NCBI GenBank assembly: GCA_937916125.1
Contig: CALGGE010000008.1
Span: 1 to 19,642, forward strand
Origin: an uncultured Elusimicrobia bacterium
GTDB taxonomy: Bacteria; Elusimicrobiota; Endomicrobiia; Endomicrobiales; Endomicrobiaceae
Reading direction: 5' to 3'
Length of the DNA stretch: 19,642 nucleotides
Of the stretch, positions 1-8,164 are shown one piece after another; positions within the stretch are counted from its first letter, which is position 1; each line of letters opens with the position of its first letter. Below the pieces are notes generated by a model, which searched no databases, was not told the origin of the DNA, and saw nothing but the letters and a program-made list of their open reading frames with translations. The position numbers were made by a program, and so were the translations under genes.

Positions 1-5
1 AATTA

Positions 6-11
6 TATAAT
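6..11 (+). promoter_or_regulatory. Possible -10 box upstream of hldD
   Basis: A perfect TATAAT lies about 64 bases before the hldD start. It would place a transcription start near 18 and give a leader of about 57 bases. The matching -35 would lie off the left edge of the window, so the promoter cannot be confirmed. Confidence 0.3.
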
Positions 12-74
12 ATTGTCTGTATGCAATGGCGTAGTCCAAAATGTGCGGTCGTTATAGTATATAAGGAGTTTATT

Positions 75-1034
75 ATGATAATTCTTACGGGCGGAGCAGG
101 GTTTATAGGCAGCTGTTTTCTGTGGAAACTGAATCAGGAAAAAATTGACGATATTCTTGTCGTGGATCATCTTGATAACGGCGAAAAATGGAAAAATCTC
201 GTCGGCAAGAAGTTTTATGACTATATGCAGAAAGAAGATTTTCTGCAGGCTGTTAAAGATAATAAAATTCAAAAACCTCAGGCAATAGTTCATCTGGGGG
301 CTTGCAGTTCCACAACGCAGACGGATGCAAATTATTACATTCATAACAATTTCGAGTATTCCAAAACCCTTGCTTTATGGGCTATGGAACTTGGAATTCC
401 GTTTATTTATGCATCGTCGGCGGCAACTTACGGTAACGGCGAAAACGGTTATGACGATCAGTGCGATATAGATAAACTTGCACCGCTTAATATGTACGGA
501 TACTCAAAACAGCTTTTTGATTTGTGGCTGTTGAGAAACAAATATAACAGTAAAGTTACCGGAATAAAATTTTTTAATGTATTCGGACCTAACGAATATC
601 ATAAGGGAACGATGAAAAGCGTTATTTGTAAAACTTATAACGATGTTGCCGAAAAGGGCATAATAAGACTTTTTAAATCCTACAACAGTAAATACGGTGA
701 CGGAGATTCTTTAAGAGATTTTGTTTATATTAAAGATGTCGTCGAAGTTATGATGTTCTTGCTTAATAATCCCAAAAATACGGGACTTTTTAATATCGGA
801 ACAGGTAAAGCAAGAAGTTGGAACGATATTGCAAGATCGATGTTTGCTGCCGTCGGTAAAAAAACAAATATTGAATATTTTGATATGCCGGAAATTTTAA
901 GAGGCAAATATCAATATTTTACCGAAGCAAAAATGGATAAAATAAGACAGGCAGGCTGTAATCATAAATTTATGGAATTGGAAGATTCGATAAAAGATTA
1001 CTGCAGTTATTTAAAAAATTCATCGTATCTATGA
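75..1034 (+). CDS. hldD: ADP-L-glycero-D-manno-heptose 6-epimerase
   Basis: Predicted to invert C6 of ADP-D-glycero-D-manno-heptose, the last step in making the activated heptose of the LPS inner core. The 319-residue protein is an extended SDR. It has an N-terminal NAD(P)-binding GGAGFIG (residues 6-12), a Ser pair in ASSAATYG (112-120) and the catalytic YGYSK (Tyr141, Lys145), followed by FNVFGPNEY typical of this family. I chose ATG 75 because AAGGAG (63-68) sits six bases upstream and the Rossmann strand begins at once. An in-frame ATG at 21 would add an 18-residue tail without a ribosome site. The next genes, hldE1 and kdsB, supply other inner-core steps, which fits. The stop codon lies inside a hairpin (1014-1043). 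Product call is strong; cytoplasmic enzyme. Confidence 0.93.
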   Translation: MIILTGGAGFIGSCFLWKLNQEKIDDILVVDHLDNGEKWKNLVGKKFYDYMQKEDFLQAVKDNKIQKPQAIVHLGACSSTTQTDANYYIHNNFEYSKTLALWAMELGIPFIYASSAATYGNGENGYDDQCDIDKLAPLNMYGYSKQLFDLWLLRNKYNSKVTGIKFFNVFGPNEYHKGTMKSVICKTYNDVAEKGIIRLFKSYNSKYGDGDSLRDFVYIKDVVEVMMFLLNNPKNTGLFNIGTGKARSWNDIARSMFAAVGKKTNIEYFDMPEILRGKYQYFTEAKMDKIRQAGCNHKFMELEDSIKDYCSYLKNSSYL

Positions 1035-1043
1035 TGAATTTTT
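1014..1043 (+). terminator. Hairpin overlapping the hldD stop codon
   Basis: A perfect 11-bp inverted repeat, AAAAATTCATC (1014-1024) and GATGAATTTTT (1033-1043), has an 8-base loop and ends in T residues. The stem is A/T-rich, so it would be a weak intrinsic terminator, and because it is symmetric it could act from either side. The hldD stop codon (1032-1034) lies at the loop-stem junction. Confidence 0.4.
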
Positions 1044-1065
1044 GCTTAATTTACGGAAATATCTT

Positions 1066-1087
1066 TTGGAAGTTTGTTGGAAGTTTT
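1066..1087. repeat. 11-bp tandem direct repeat in the hldD-hldE1 spacer
   Basis: TTGGAAGTTTG (1066-1076) is followed directly by TTGGAAGTTTT (1077-1087), with one mismatch. The TTGGAAG core recurs in other spacers of the window, for example at 14091-14096. Confidence 0.6.
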
Positions 1088-1130
1088 AAATCAAATAATA
1101 ATAGCTCTCAGCTTTTTTAAGAGGTAAATA

Positions 1131-2117
1131 ATGAAATTACTTGAGAAAGTTTTAAGTCTGAAGAATAAGTCAATATTGGTCGTTGGAGACACAATGGTTG
1201 ACAGATTTATCTGGGGAAAAGTTTCCAGAATTTCTCCCGAAGCACCTGTTCCGGTAGTGGAAGTGAAAAACGAAACTGAAACGCTCGGCGGAGCCGGAAA
1301 CGTTGCAAGCAATATTACATCTCTTGGAGCAAAAGCTTATATCATTACCGTTGTCGGAGACGATCTTAACGGTTTGCATATGAAAGAAATGCTCGAGGAT
1401 AAAAAAATTAATACCGATTTTATTGTCGTCGATAAACAGAGACCTACGACATTAAAAACAAGAATTATTGCGTCCAATCAACAGGTTGTTAGAGTCGATA
1501 AGGAAATTAAAGGTGCTTTTTCGGGACAGACGGAACAAAGTATTTTAGACAGTATTGATGCAGTTATGAAAAATATCGACGGTGTAATAATATCCGACTA
1601 TGCAAAAGGAATAGTTACCGATAAAGTATTGAAAAAAATTATAACTCTTGCAAAAAAGAAAAAAATACCCGTAACGGTTGACCCGAAAGTTGAAAACTTT
1701 AAAAAATATAAACATATTACATGTATGACGCCTAATACCAAAGAAGCCATAGAAGGGATGAATGCACAGCATCAGGGAATAAAAACAGACGACGATATTG
1801 CAAAACTCGGCAAGAAAATATTGAAGCTTTTGCAGTCGGATTCCGTTCTTATTACGCGAGGGGAAAAAGGTATGACCGTAATAGAAAAGAACAAAATTAC
1901 GCATATTCCGACAAGAGCAAAAGAAGTTTATGATGTTACGGGTGCGGGAGATACCGTTATTGCAACCATGACATTGGCACTGGCAGCAAAATGGAAACTT
2001 GTTGAAGCTGCCGAAATAGCTAACTTTGCTGCAGGTGTTGTGGTAGGTAAAGTGGGAACGGCAACTGTTACAGTCGAAGAAATAATAAGAACGATAAAAG
2101 TTTTTAACAGAAAATAA
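1131..2117 (+). CDS. hldE1: D-glycero-beta-D-manno-heptose-7-phosphate kinase (single-domain RfaE1/HldA type)
   Basis: Predicted PfkB/ribokinase-family sugar kinase that phosphorylates D-glycero-D-manno-heptose 7-phosphate to the 1,7-bisphosphate for ADP-heptose synthesis. The N-terminal PfkB signature lies around GGAGNVASN (53-61). The C-terminal signature DVTGAGD (268-274) carries the catalytic Asp274 and the anion hole. IWGKVSRISPEAPVPVVEV is typical of the heptose kinases rather than of other ribokinases. At 328 residues it contains only the kinase. The adenylyltransferase domain fused behind it in the E. coli HldE (about 477 residues) is absent, so an HldC-type partner must be encoded elsewhere. 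GAGG at 1121-1124 is a good ribosome site for ATG 1131. It lies between hldD and kdsB in the same direction. Confidence 0.9.
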   Translation: MKLLEKVLSLKNKSILVVGDTMVDRFIWGKVSRISPEAPVPVVEVKNETETLGGAGNVASNITSLGAKAYIITVVGDDLNGLHMKEMLEDKKINTDFIVVDKQRPTTLKTRIIASNQQVVRVDKEIKGAFSGQTEQSILDSIDAVMKNIDGVIISDYAKGIVTDKVLKKIITLAKKKKIPVTVDPKVENFKKYKHITCMTPNTKEAIEGMNAQHQGIKTDDDIAKLGKKILKLLQSDSVLITRGEKGMTVIEKNKITHIPTRAKEVYDVTGAGDTVIATMTLALAAKWKLVEAAEIANFAAGVVVGKVGTATVTVEEIIRTIKVFNRK

Positions 2118-2148
2118 AAAAAGAAAAAGTAATACGGAGTATTTTTAT

Positions 2149-2880
2149 ATGAAGACAGCCGTAGTTATTCCCGCAAGATATGCTTCAAGCAGATTTCCGG
2201 GAAAACCTTTATATTTAATAAACAATAAACCTCTTATCCTGCATGTAGTAAATAAAGTTTCAAAATGTAAAAATATTGATTGTATGGCCGTTGCTACCGA
2301 CGATAAAAGAATTTATGATGTCGTAAAAAAGGCAGGCTGTAATGTTTTTATGACTCCCAAGAATTTAAAAAGCGGCACGGATAGAGTTGCTTATGTGGCA
2401 AAAAAATATCTTTCAAAATACGATGCGTTCATTAATGTGCAGGGCGACGAACCTTTGATAGATATAAAACTTGTGGAAAAAATGTCCGAAGAATTTAAAA
2501 AAGATAAAAAACTTGAATATTTGACGGCCGCATATAAAATGAAACCTTCTGACGATATTGCAAATCCAAATACGGTAAAAGTTATTTTTGATAAAAATAT
2601 GTACGCATTGTATTTTTCCCGTTATCCCATACCGTTTGTAAGGGACGAAAAAAACAGAAACAAAATTTCTTATTATAAACATATAGGCGTTTACGGTTAT
2701 ACAAAAAAGTTTGTTTGTGAATTTACAAAATCCAAACAAACTCCCCTTGAAATATCAGAGAGTTTGGAACAGCTCCGTGCATTGGAACAAGGTAAAAAAA
2801 TTAAAGTTATTATTTCCAAGAAAGATTTCCACGACGTAAATGTGCTTGAAGATATCAATAAAGTAAAAAAATATTTATAA
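2149..2880 (+). CDS. kdsB: 3-deoxy-manno-octulosonate cytidylyltransferase (CMP-KDO synthetase)
   Basis: Activates KDO with CTP to CMP-KDO for attachment to lipid A, in the cytoplasm. The protein has 243 residues, the usual length. It opens with the nucleotide-binding PARYASSRFPGKPL (8-21) and has VATDD (48-52), SGTDR (75-79) and the metal-binding NVQGDEPLI (96-104). HIGVYGY and the C-terminal LEQLRALEQG also match the family. ATG 2149 follows GGAG (2136-2139) at nine bases. The gene is 31 bases behind hldE1 and converges with mtnN across 41 bases. No clear terminator is visible there, only a 12-bp A/T palindrome (2897-2908). Confidence 0.94.
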   Translation: MKTAVVIPARYASSRFPGKPLYLINNKPLILHVVNKVSKCKNIDCMAVATDDKRIYDVVKKAGCNVFMTPKNLKSGTDRVAYVAKKYLSKYDAFINVQGDEPLIDIKLVEKMSEEFKKDKKLEYLTAAYKMKPSDDIANPNTVKVIFDKNMYALYFSRYPIPFVRDEKNRNKISYYKHIGVYGYTKKFVCEFTKSKQTPLEISESLEQLRALEQGKKIKVIISKKDFHDVNVLEDINKVKKYL

Positions 2881-2921
2881 TGCACTGATTTTTATATAAT
2901 AATTATTACGTTTCACAATGT

Positions 2922-3635
2922 TTATATCAAAAGAAAGTTATGTACCGTAGTTGCGGCTTTTTTTGCGATATCTTCCAAATTAACTCTGTATTCGCCCTCT
3001 GTCCCGTCGGCCATATCGGAAATTGCTCTTATAACCACAAAGGGAACTTCGTTTCTCGCAGCAGTTTGTGCAACTGCACAGCCTTCCATTTCCACGGCAA
3101 CGGCATTAAACTTTTTATTTATTTTTTCTTTTTGTTGCTTGTCGGAAATAAAAATATCTCCTGAAGCAATTACGCCTTTATGATATTTTGTTTCTGCCAT
3201 TTTTCCGTTTATTATTTTTTCAAAAGTGTCAGTTAAATTTTTGTCGGAATAATATTTTGTCGGCTTGGTTTTATCCGTTCCGTTACATATATTTCCCTTG
3301 GCATAACCTAAAAATGTAACATCAAAATCATGCTGAACCAAATAATCGGCAACAACAATATCACCGATTTTTAAATCTTTGCCGAGACCGCCGGCAACTC
3401 CGGTATTTATTATTGTGTCGGGATGAAAAGTATCAATAATATATTGTGCGTTTATTGCCGCATTAACTTTACCTATACCGCTTTGAGATAAAATAACGAA
3501 TTTGTTGTTAATTGTACCCGTAAATATTTTTAAGTCATGATAAGAAATTTCTTTTAAGTCCGACAAACAATTTTTTAACTCATTAACTTCACAGCTCATT
3601 GCACCTATTACTGCTATTTTAGTTGTAATGTTCAT
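2922..3635 (-). CDS. mtnN: 5'-methylthioadenosine/S-adenosylhomocysteine nucleosidase
   Basis: Cleaves adenine from MTA and SAH, removing the inhibitory by-products of SAM-dependent reactions. The 237-residue protein follows the family throughout: IGAM followed by Glu16 (the E. coli Glu12 position), SGIGKVNAA, NTGVAGGL, the purine/ribose-binding VEMEG, and RAISDMAD with the catalytic Asp. AAGGAG precedes the ATG (complement near 3645-3650). It is the only minus-strand gene of the window and diverges from the alcohol dehydrogenase. Both appear to be expressed from one symmetric promoter region (3666-3710), so expression may be linked. The conserved catalytic residues are all there, so I expect an active enzyme. 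Confidence 0.94.
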   Translation of the reverse strand: MNITTKIAVIGAMSCEVNELKNCLSDLKEISYHDLKIFTGTINNKFVILSQSGIGKVNAAINAQYIIDTFHPDTIINTGVAGGLGKDLKIGDIVVADYLVQHDFDVTFLGYAKGNICNGTDKTKPTKYYSDKNLTDTFEKIINGKMAETKYHKGVIASGDIFISDKQQKEKINKKFNAVAVEMEGCAVAQTAARNEVPFVVIRAISDMADGTEGEYRVNLEDIAKKAATTVHNFLLI

Positions 3636-3665
3636 AACTTTTTTCTCCTTAATGTAATATTCTAA

Positions 3666-3710
3666 AATTAATATTTTACAATTTTTTTTAAATATTGTAA
3701 AATATGCAAA
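3666..3710. promoter_or_regulatory. Mirror-image divergent promoter pair (mtnN / alcohol dehydrogenase)
   Basis: A perfect 12-bp inverted repeat, ATATTTTACAAT (3671-3682) and ATTGTAAAATAT (3694-3705), is separated by 11 bases. On the plus strand it gives -35 TTTACA (3675-3680), a 17-base spacer and -10 TAAAAT (3698-3703). By symmetry the minus strand has the same -35 (3696-3701), 17-base spacer and -10 (3673-3678). Predicted starts near 3710 and 3666 give leaders of about 30 bases on each side, each carrying a good Shine-Dalgarno. The same palindrome could alternatively be an operator. Confidence 0.65.
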
Positions 3711-3739
3711 CTATATAAATACTATTAGGAGAAACAACA

Positions 3740-4906
3740 ATGTTAGGTACATTTAAGTATGCAAATCCCACAAGAGTTTTTTTCGGAGAGAAATCTCTTT
3801 CATATTTAGCCAAAGAACTTAAAAACTACGGCAATAAAGTAATGCTCTGTTACGGTGGCGGTTCAATTAAGAAAAACGGAATTTACGACGATGTAATAAA
3901 GATTTTGAAAGATTCCGGTAAGACCGTGTTTGAAGATCCGGGCGTGATGTCCAATCCTACTTTGGAAAAATTATACGAAGGTTGTAAAATCGCAAAAGAT
4001 AATGATGTTGATTTAATTCTTGCCGTAGGCGGAGGCTCTACCATAGACTATGCGAAAGGCGTTTCCGTATCTGCATGGTGTAAAGACGAGCCTTGGGAAA
4101 AATACTATTTGCAAAATCAAAAGCCCGATAATAAAATAATTCCCGTGGGGTGTGTCCTTACCATGGTAGGTACAGGTTCTGAAATGAACGCGGGTTCGGT
4201 TATAACAAACCATAAAGAGAATTTGAAAATAGGCAGAGTTTTTGATGATAATGTTATGCCTAAGTTTGCAATATTAAATCCGAAATATACTTTTACCGTT
4301 CCAAAGTATCAGATGGTTGCAGGTATTTATGACGCATTCAATCATATTTGTGAACAATATTTTTCTGATACCGACGATAATACCAGCGACTATATTTCTG
4401 AAGCTCTTATGAAATCTTTAATAGTAAGTTCTCGTATTGCCGTCAAAAATCCGCAGGATTATGAAGCAAGAAGCAATATTATGTGGGCGGCAACGTGGGC
4501 GTTGAATACTTTAATATCAAGAGGAAAAACTACCGATTGGGAAGTTCATATGCTTGGACAGGCTATAGGTGCTTATACCGATGCAACTCACGGAATGACG
4601 CTCTCTGCCGTATCGCTTCCTTATTACAGACATATAATGCCTTACGGTATTGAAAAATTTAAAAGATTTGCAAAAAATGTTTGGGATGTTGACGTTACAA
4701 AAATGTCGGATAAAGAAGCTGCCGAAGAGGGGTTAAAAAAACTTGAAGCTTGGATGAAAGAAATCGGTGTTGTTTTAAGTTTGAAGGAATTGGGAGCGAA
4801 AGAAGAAATGTTTGAAGGGATTGCAAGTGCCACATTCCTTTTAAAAGGCGGTTATAAAGCATTAACGCATGATGACGTGATAAAGATACTTAAAGAAAGT
4901 TTTTAA
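3740..4906 (+). CDS. Iron-containing (group III) alcohol dehydrogenase, butanol dehydrogenase/YqhD-like
   Basis: Predicted NAD(P)H-dependent reduction of aldehydes to alcohols in the cytoplasm, for fermentation redox balance or aldehyde detoxification. The 388-residue protein has the family's nucleotide-binding GGGSIKKNG (39-47) and AVGGGSTIDYAKG (95-107) and then TGSEMN (145-150). Metal ligands fit Asp198, His202, His270 and His284, in DAFNH, EVH and DATHG. The GGGSIKK motif near residue 40 resembles the YqhD/BdhA subgroup, which tends to use NADPH. The substrate cannot be read from sequence. AGGAG (3727-3731) lies eight bases before the ATG. It is transcribed from the symmetric promoter shared with mtnN and is followed 13 bases later by lepA, so the two may be co-transcribed. 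Confidence 0.9.
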   Translation: MLGTFKYANPTRVFFGEKSLSYLAKELKNYGNKVMLCYGGGSIKKNGIYDDVIKILKDSGKTVFEDPGVMSNPTLEKLYEGCKIAKDNDVDLILAVGGGSTIDYAKGVSVSAWCKDEPWEKYYLQNQKPDNKIIPVGCVLTMVGTGSEMNAGSVITNHKENLKIGRVFDDNVMPKFAILNPKYTFTVPKYQMVAGIYDAFNHICEQYFSDTDDNTSDYISEALMKSLIVSSRIAVKNPQDYEARSNIMWAATWALNTLISRGKTTDWEVHMLGQAIGAYTDATHGMTLSAVSLPYYRHIMPYGIEKFKRFAKNVWDVDVTKMSDKEAAEEGLKKLEAWMKEIGVVLSLKELGAKEEMFEGIASATFLLKGGYKALTHDDVIKILKESF

Positions 4907-4919
4907 TTAAGGGAAAATA

Positions 4920-6707
4920 ATGAATAATATTAGGAATTTCTGCATCATAGCACATATTGATCACGGCAAAAGTACCCTTGCCGACAGACTGTTGGAATAT
5001 ACGGGAACTATCTCCAAAAGAGAGATGAAAGACCAAATTCTCGACGGTATGGAATTGGAGAGAGAACGCGGTATTACTATCAAGGCAAAAGCCGTCAGAA
5101 TGCAGTATAAAGATAAAGACGGCAAAGAATATATTTTGAATTTGGTAGATACCCCGGGACACGTGGACTTTACTTATGAGGTGTCAAGAGCATTGGAAGC
5201 ATGTGAGGGAGCAATACTTGTTATTGATGCTTCGCAGGGCGTGGAAGCACAAACTCTTGCAAATACCATGCTTGCCAAAAATGCTGATTTAAAAATAATT
5301 CCGGTAATAAATAAAATAGATTTGCCGACGGCAGATATTGATTCCGCTTACGAACAAATGACGGACGCATTGGAAGTTTTGGATCAACCCATACTTGCAA
5401 GTGCCAAAGAGGGAATAGGAATAAACGAAATAGTTGATTCCGTTATAGCGAATATTCCCGCTCCTAAAGGCAAAAAAGAAGAACCTTTATCGGCATTGAT
5501 ATTTGACTCTTTTTATGATTCTTACAAAGGTGTTGTTATTATCATAAGAGTTTTCGACGGAACGATAAAGAAAGGTATGAAAGTAACTTTTATGGCTTCG
5601 GGTGCGGAATATGAAGTACTTGAAGTAGGTTATATGAAGATAAAACCGGTAGAGTCCGACGGACTTTCAGCCGGAGAAGTAGGCTTTGTTGTCGCCGGAA
5701 TAAAAACCATACAGGATGTGAAAATCGGCGATACCATTACGGAAAGCAAACGGCCCACAACACACCCTCATGCAGGATATAAAGAAGTTAATCCTTTCGT
5801 TTTTGCAGGGCTTTATCCGTACAGTACATCAGATTACGACAGCTTAAAAATAGCCCTTGAGAAATTACAACTTTCAGACTCATCTTTAACTTATGTTCCG
5901 GAAACTTCGGTTGCGTTGGGCTTCGGTTACAGGTGCGGTTTTTTGGGACATCTTCATTTGGAAATTGTCAGAGAAAGACTTGAAAGAGAGTTCGGTTTGA
6001 ATCTTCTTGTTACGGCTCCTAACGTTATTTATAAAATAAAAACGAAAAATCAAATGATGACCATAGATAATCCGGCAAAATTTCCGAACAACTCCGAAAT
6101 ACAGGAAATATGGGAACCGTACGTGATGGCAACAATAGTTTCGCCGACGGAATATCTCGGCGGACTTATGGATTTGTGTCAGAAAAAGAGAGGCAAACAG
6201 ATTGATATGAAATATGTCAATATGAAAATCGCCATATTAAAATATGAAATTCCGCTTGCCGAAATTATTGTGGGTTTTTACGATGCGTTAAAGTCGGTTT
6301 CCAAAGGTTATGCTTCTTTTGACTACGAGCATATTCCGGCACAATTGGGCGATTTGGTTAAGCTTGAAATTCTTGTAAACGGTGAAGTGGTTGATGCTTT
6401 TTCCGTGATAGTTCATAAAGATAAAGCCCAAACTGCGGCACATTTTCTGACGGAAAAATTAAGAGGAATTATCCCTCGTCATATGTTTGAAATTCCGATA
6501 CAGGCAAGAATAAATAATAAAATTATAGCAAGAGAAACCATATCTGCCATGAGAAAGGATGTTCTTGCAAAATGTTACGGCGGAGATATTACCAGAAAGA
6601 GAAAACTCCTCGAAAAACAGAAAGAGGGGAAAAAGAAAATGAGACAGTTCGGGAAAGTGGAATTGCCGCCCGAAGCTTTTGTCGCCGTTTTGCAAATTGA
6701 TAATTAA
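4920..6707 (+). CDS. lepA: Elongation factor 4 (LepA), ribosome-associated GTPase
   Basis: Translational GTPase that acts on the ribosome (proposed back-translocation or 30S assembly roles). The 595 residues are the normal LepA length. G motifs in order are AHIDHGKST (11-19), the switch I region DGMELERERGITI (42-54), DTPGHVDF (77-84), NKIDLP (131-136) and SAKEGIG near 161. They are followed by domain II, the EF-G III/V-like domains and the LepA-specific C-terminal domain with LLEKQKEGKKKMRQFGKVE. This C-terminal domain separates it from EF-G and TypA. AAGGGA lies just ahead of the ATG. It sits 13 bases downstream of the alcohol dehydrogenase and is probably transcribed with it. Confidence 0.97.
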   Translation: MNNIRNFCIIAHIDHGKSTLADRLLEYTGTISKREMKDQILDGMELERERGITIKAKAVRMQYKDKDGKEYILNLVDTPGHVDFTYEVSRALEACEGAILVIDASQGVEAQTLANTMLAKNADLKIIPVINKIDLPTADIDSAYEQMTDALEVLDQPILASAKEGIGINEIVDSVIANIPAPKGKKEEPLSALIFDSFYDSYKGVVIIIRVFDGTIKKGMKVTFMASGAEYEVLEVGYMKIKPVESDGLSAGEVGFVVAGIKTIQDVKIGDTITESKRPTTHPHAGYKEVNPFVFAGLYPYSTSDYDSLKIALEKLQLSDSSLTYVPETSVALGFGYRCGFLGHLHLEIVRERLEREFGLNLLVTAPNVIYKIKTKNQMMTIDNPAKFPNNSEIQEIWEPYVMATIVSPTEYLGGLMDLCQKKRGKQIDMKYVNMKIAILKYEIPLAEIIVGFYDALKSVSKGYASFDYEHIPAQLGDLVKLEILVNGEVVDAFSVIVHKDKAQTAAHFLTEKLRGIIPRHMFEIPIQARINNKIIARETISAMRKDVLAKCYGGDITRKRKLLEKQKEGKKKMRQFGKVELPPEAFVAVLQIDN

Positions 6708-6736
6708 TTGCAATGCAAATTTTTTTTTGCTACAAT
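6708..6736 (+). promoter_or_regulatory. Probable sigma-70 promoter of the his operon
   Basis: TTGCAA (6708-6713), a 17-base spacer and TACAAT (6731-6736) fit -35 at four of six positions and -10 at five of six. The predicted start near 6743 leaves a leader of about 30 bases before hisD. The spacer contains a T-run (6719-6728) that could also be the tail of a weak lepA terminator. No leader peptide with His codons or T-box is visible. Confidence 0.45.
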
Positions 6737-6772
6737 AAACATTCCTTATTTTAGTTGTGAAAAGGTTTTAAA

Positions 6773-7945
6773 ATGAATGAAGAAATTATAAATTCGGTTA
6801 GAGATATTATATCTGATATACGGACAGATGGAGACAGTGCCGTAATAAGATATCTTAAAAAGTTTGACGGCGTATCTTTTAAATCGGCAAAAGATTTTAA
6901 GGTTTCGGAAAAACAGATTTCCGATGCTTCGAAAAAAGTAAGCCCGGATTTGAAAAAAGCAATAAAATCTTCTTATGCAAATGTTTTAGCTTTTCATAAG
7001 AAAGAATATGCAAATATTAAAAAACAGTGGTTTGACGATGACGGAATAAAAAACATCGGGCAGCTGTATCGTCCGATAGAGTCCGTAGGTATTTATGTTC
7101 CCGGAGGGAGATTCTCTTATCCTTCTTCGGTAATAATGAATGCGGTTGCCGCAAAAACGGCAGGTGTTAAAAGAATAGTAATGATGACACCTCCGAAAAA
7201 AATGACAAACGAAGTATTGTTTGCTGCAAAACTTTGCGGAATCAATGAAATTTATACCATCGGCGGTGCTGTGGCGATAGCAGCCCTTGCATACGGAACC
7301 AAAACCGTAAAGCCCGTTAATATGATAGTCGGACCGGGCAATGCTTATGTAAATGAAGCAAAGAGGCTTGTATTCGGGAAAGTCGGAATAGATTCTTTGG
7401 CAGGTCCGAGTGAAGTGGCCATAATTGCTGATGCCGGTGCAGACAAAGAATATGTTTATTATGATTTAATGGCTCAGGTGGAACACGATACGATGGCAAA
7501 GGCATACCTGCTTTGCGGTTCGAAAGAAACAATAAAACATATAAAGAAAAATTTTGATAAAGAAAAAATAAAACAGGTAAAAATATTTAATGTCGATACG
7601 GATAAAGCAATAGATATGGTTAATGATATTGCTCCCGAGCATTTGGAACTTTTATTGAAAAATGCCAAAAAATATGTGCCGAAAATTTACAATGCCGGTG
7701 CGATTTTTGTAGGGTACAATACGGCAACGGCGGTCGGCGATTATTGGGCAGGTCCGTCGCATGTTTTGCCGACGAATGCTTCGGCAAAATATTCAAGCGG
7801 ATTATCCGTTATGACATTTTTGAAAAGGAGCAGTTATATTGAGCTGAAAAAAGTCAGTCCGGAAGTTAAGAAAAATATTGCCGATTTCGCGGCAGCAGAA
7901 GGATTGATTAATCACAAGAAGTCAATTGAGGTAAGAAAAATATGA
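6773..7945 (+). CDS. hisD: Histidinol dehydrogenase
   Basis: Catalyses the last two steps of histidine synthesis, NAD-dependent oxidation of L-histidinol to L-histidine. The Zn ligands fit Gln235 and His238 (AQVEHD), Asp323 (GDYWAGPSH) and His381 (LINHK). The catalytic Glu289-His290 pair lies in APEHLEL, and IGGAVAIAALAYGT and VGPGNAYVNEAKR are family hallmarks. At 390 residues it is some 30-40 shorter than usual. An in-frame TGA at 6758-6760 blocks a longer start, so the short N-terminus is real; the lost part is the variable N-terminal arm. It is the first gene of the local his cluster and overlaps the next ORF by four bases (ATGA). Confidence 0.95.
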   Translation: MNEEIINSVRDIISDIRTDGDSAVIRYLKKFDGVSFKSAKDFKVSEKQISDASKKVSPDLKKAIKSSYANVLAFHKKEYANIKKQWFDDDGIKNIGQLYRPIESVGIYVPGGRFSYPSSVIMNAVAAKTAGVKRIVMMTPPKKMTNEVLFAAKLCGINEIYTIGGAVAIAALAYGTKTVKPVNMIVGPGNAYVNEAKRLVFGKVGIDSLAGPSEVAIIADAGADKEYVYYDLMAQVEHDTMAKAYLLCGSKETIKHIKKNFDKEKIKQVKIFNVDTDKAIDMVNDIAPEHLELLLKNAKKYVPKIYNAGAIFVGYNTATAVGDYWAGPSHVLPTNASAKYSSGLSVMTFLKRSSYIELKKVSPEVKKNIADFAAAEGLINHKKSIEVRKI

Positions 7946-8157
7946 GTCAACCGGAACTTACGGAAAAAGAATTGGAAATATTAATACGTCTGTTATCGGA
8001 AGATATAACTAAAGATGACGATAAAAAAAATAAGGACAATGATTATAGTGACGACAAGATGTTTTTATTGGAAAAATTAGAAACTCTTCTGAAACTCAGC
8101 GAATTTGAAACTTTTCTCGGAGTAAAAAATCTTCCGAAAAATAAATATTTAAATTGA
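7942..8157 (+). CDS. Small acidic protein of unknown function in the his operon
   Basis: I do not recognise this 71-residue protein. It begins with a possible helix (residues 5-20, TEKELEILIRLLSED) and has a highly charged Asp/Lys/Asn stretch (about 24-38). A second helix (about 39-57) leads to FLGVKNLPKN. There is no signal peptide, TM segment or Cys. Its reality is supported by a four-base stop/start overlap with hisD, a GAGG (7928-7931) ten bases before its ATG, and tight spacing to hisB (seven bases), whose ribosome site overlaps its stop. It could be a small accessory to HisD/HisB or an unrelated passenger. Superficial likeness to GatC was considered and rejected. Confidence 0.7.
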   Translation: MSQPELTEKELEILIRLLSEDITKDDDKKNKDNDYSDDKMFLLEKLETLLKLSEFETFLGVKNLPKNKYLN

Positions 8158-8164
8158 GGGTAAA

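Noticed and set aside
21..74. Longer hldD start at ATG 21
   Set aside because: It adds a tail with no family likeness, lacks a ribosome site, and passes through the AAGGAG that serves ATG 75.
3..344. Minus-strand ORF of 113 codons opposite hldD
   Set aside because: It is a shadow of the strong hldD frame, has Phe/Ile/Tyr-rich antisense composition and no recognisable motif.
1545..1904. Minus-strand ORF of 119 codons opposite hldE1
   Set aside because: It is fully inside hldE1 with aromatic-rich antisense composition; no ribosome site or family likeness.
2881..2921. Terminator between the convergent kdsB and mtnN
   Set aside because: Only a loop-less A/T palindrome (2897-2908) is present, which would not form a stable hairpin.
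7942..8157. GatC identity for the small his-operon ORF
   Set aside because: Length is slightly short, GatC marks such as the PL and R-x-D region are missing, and no gatA or gatB is near.
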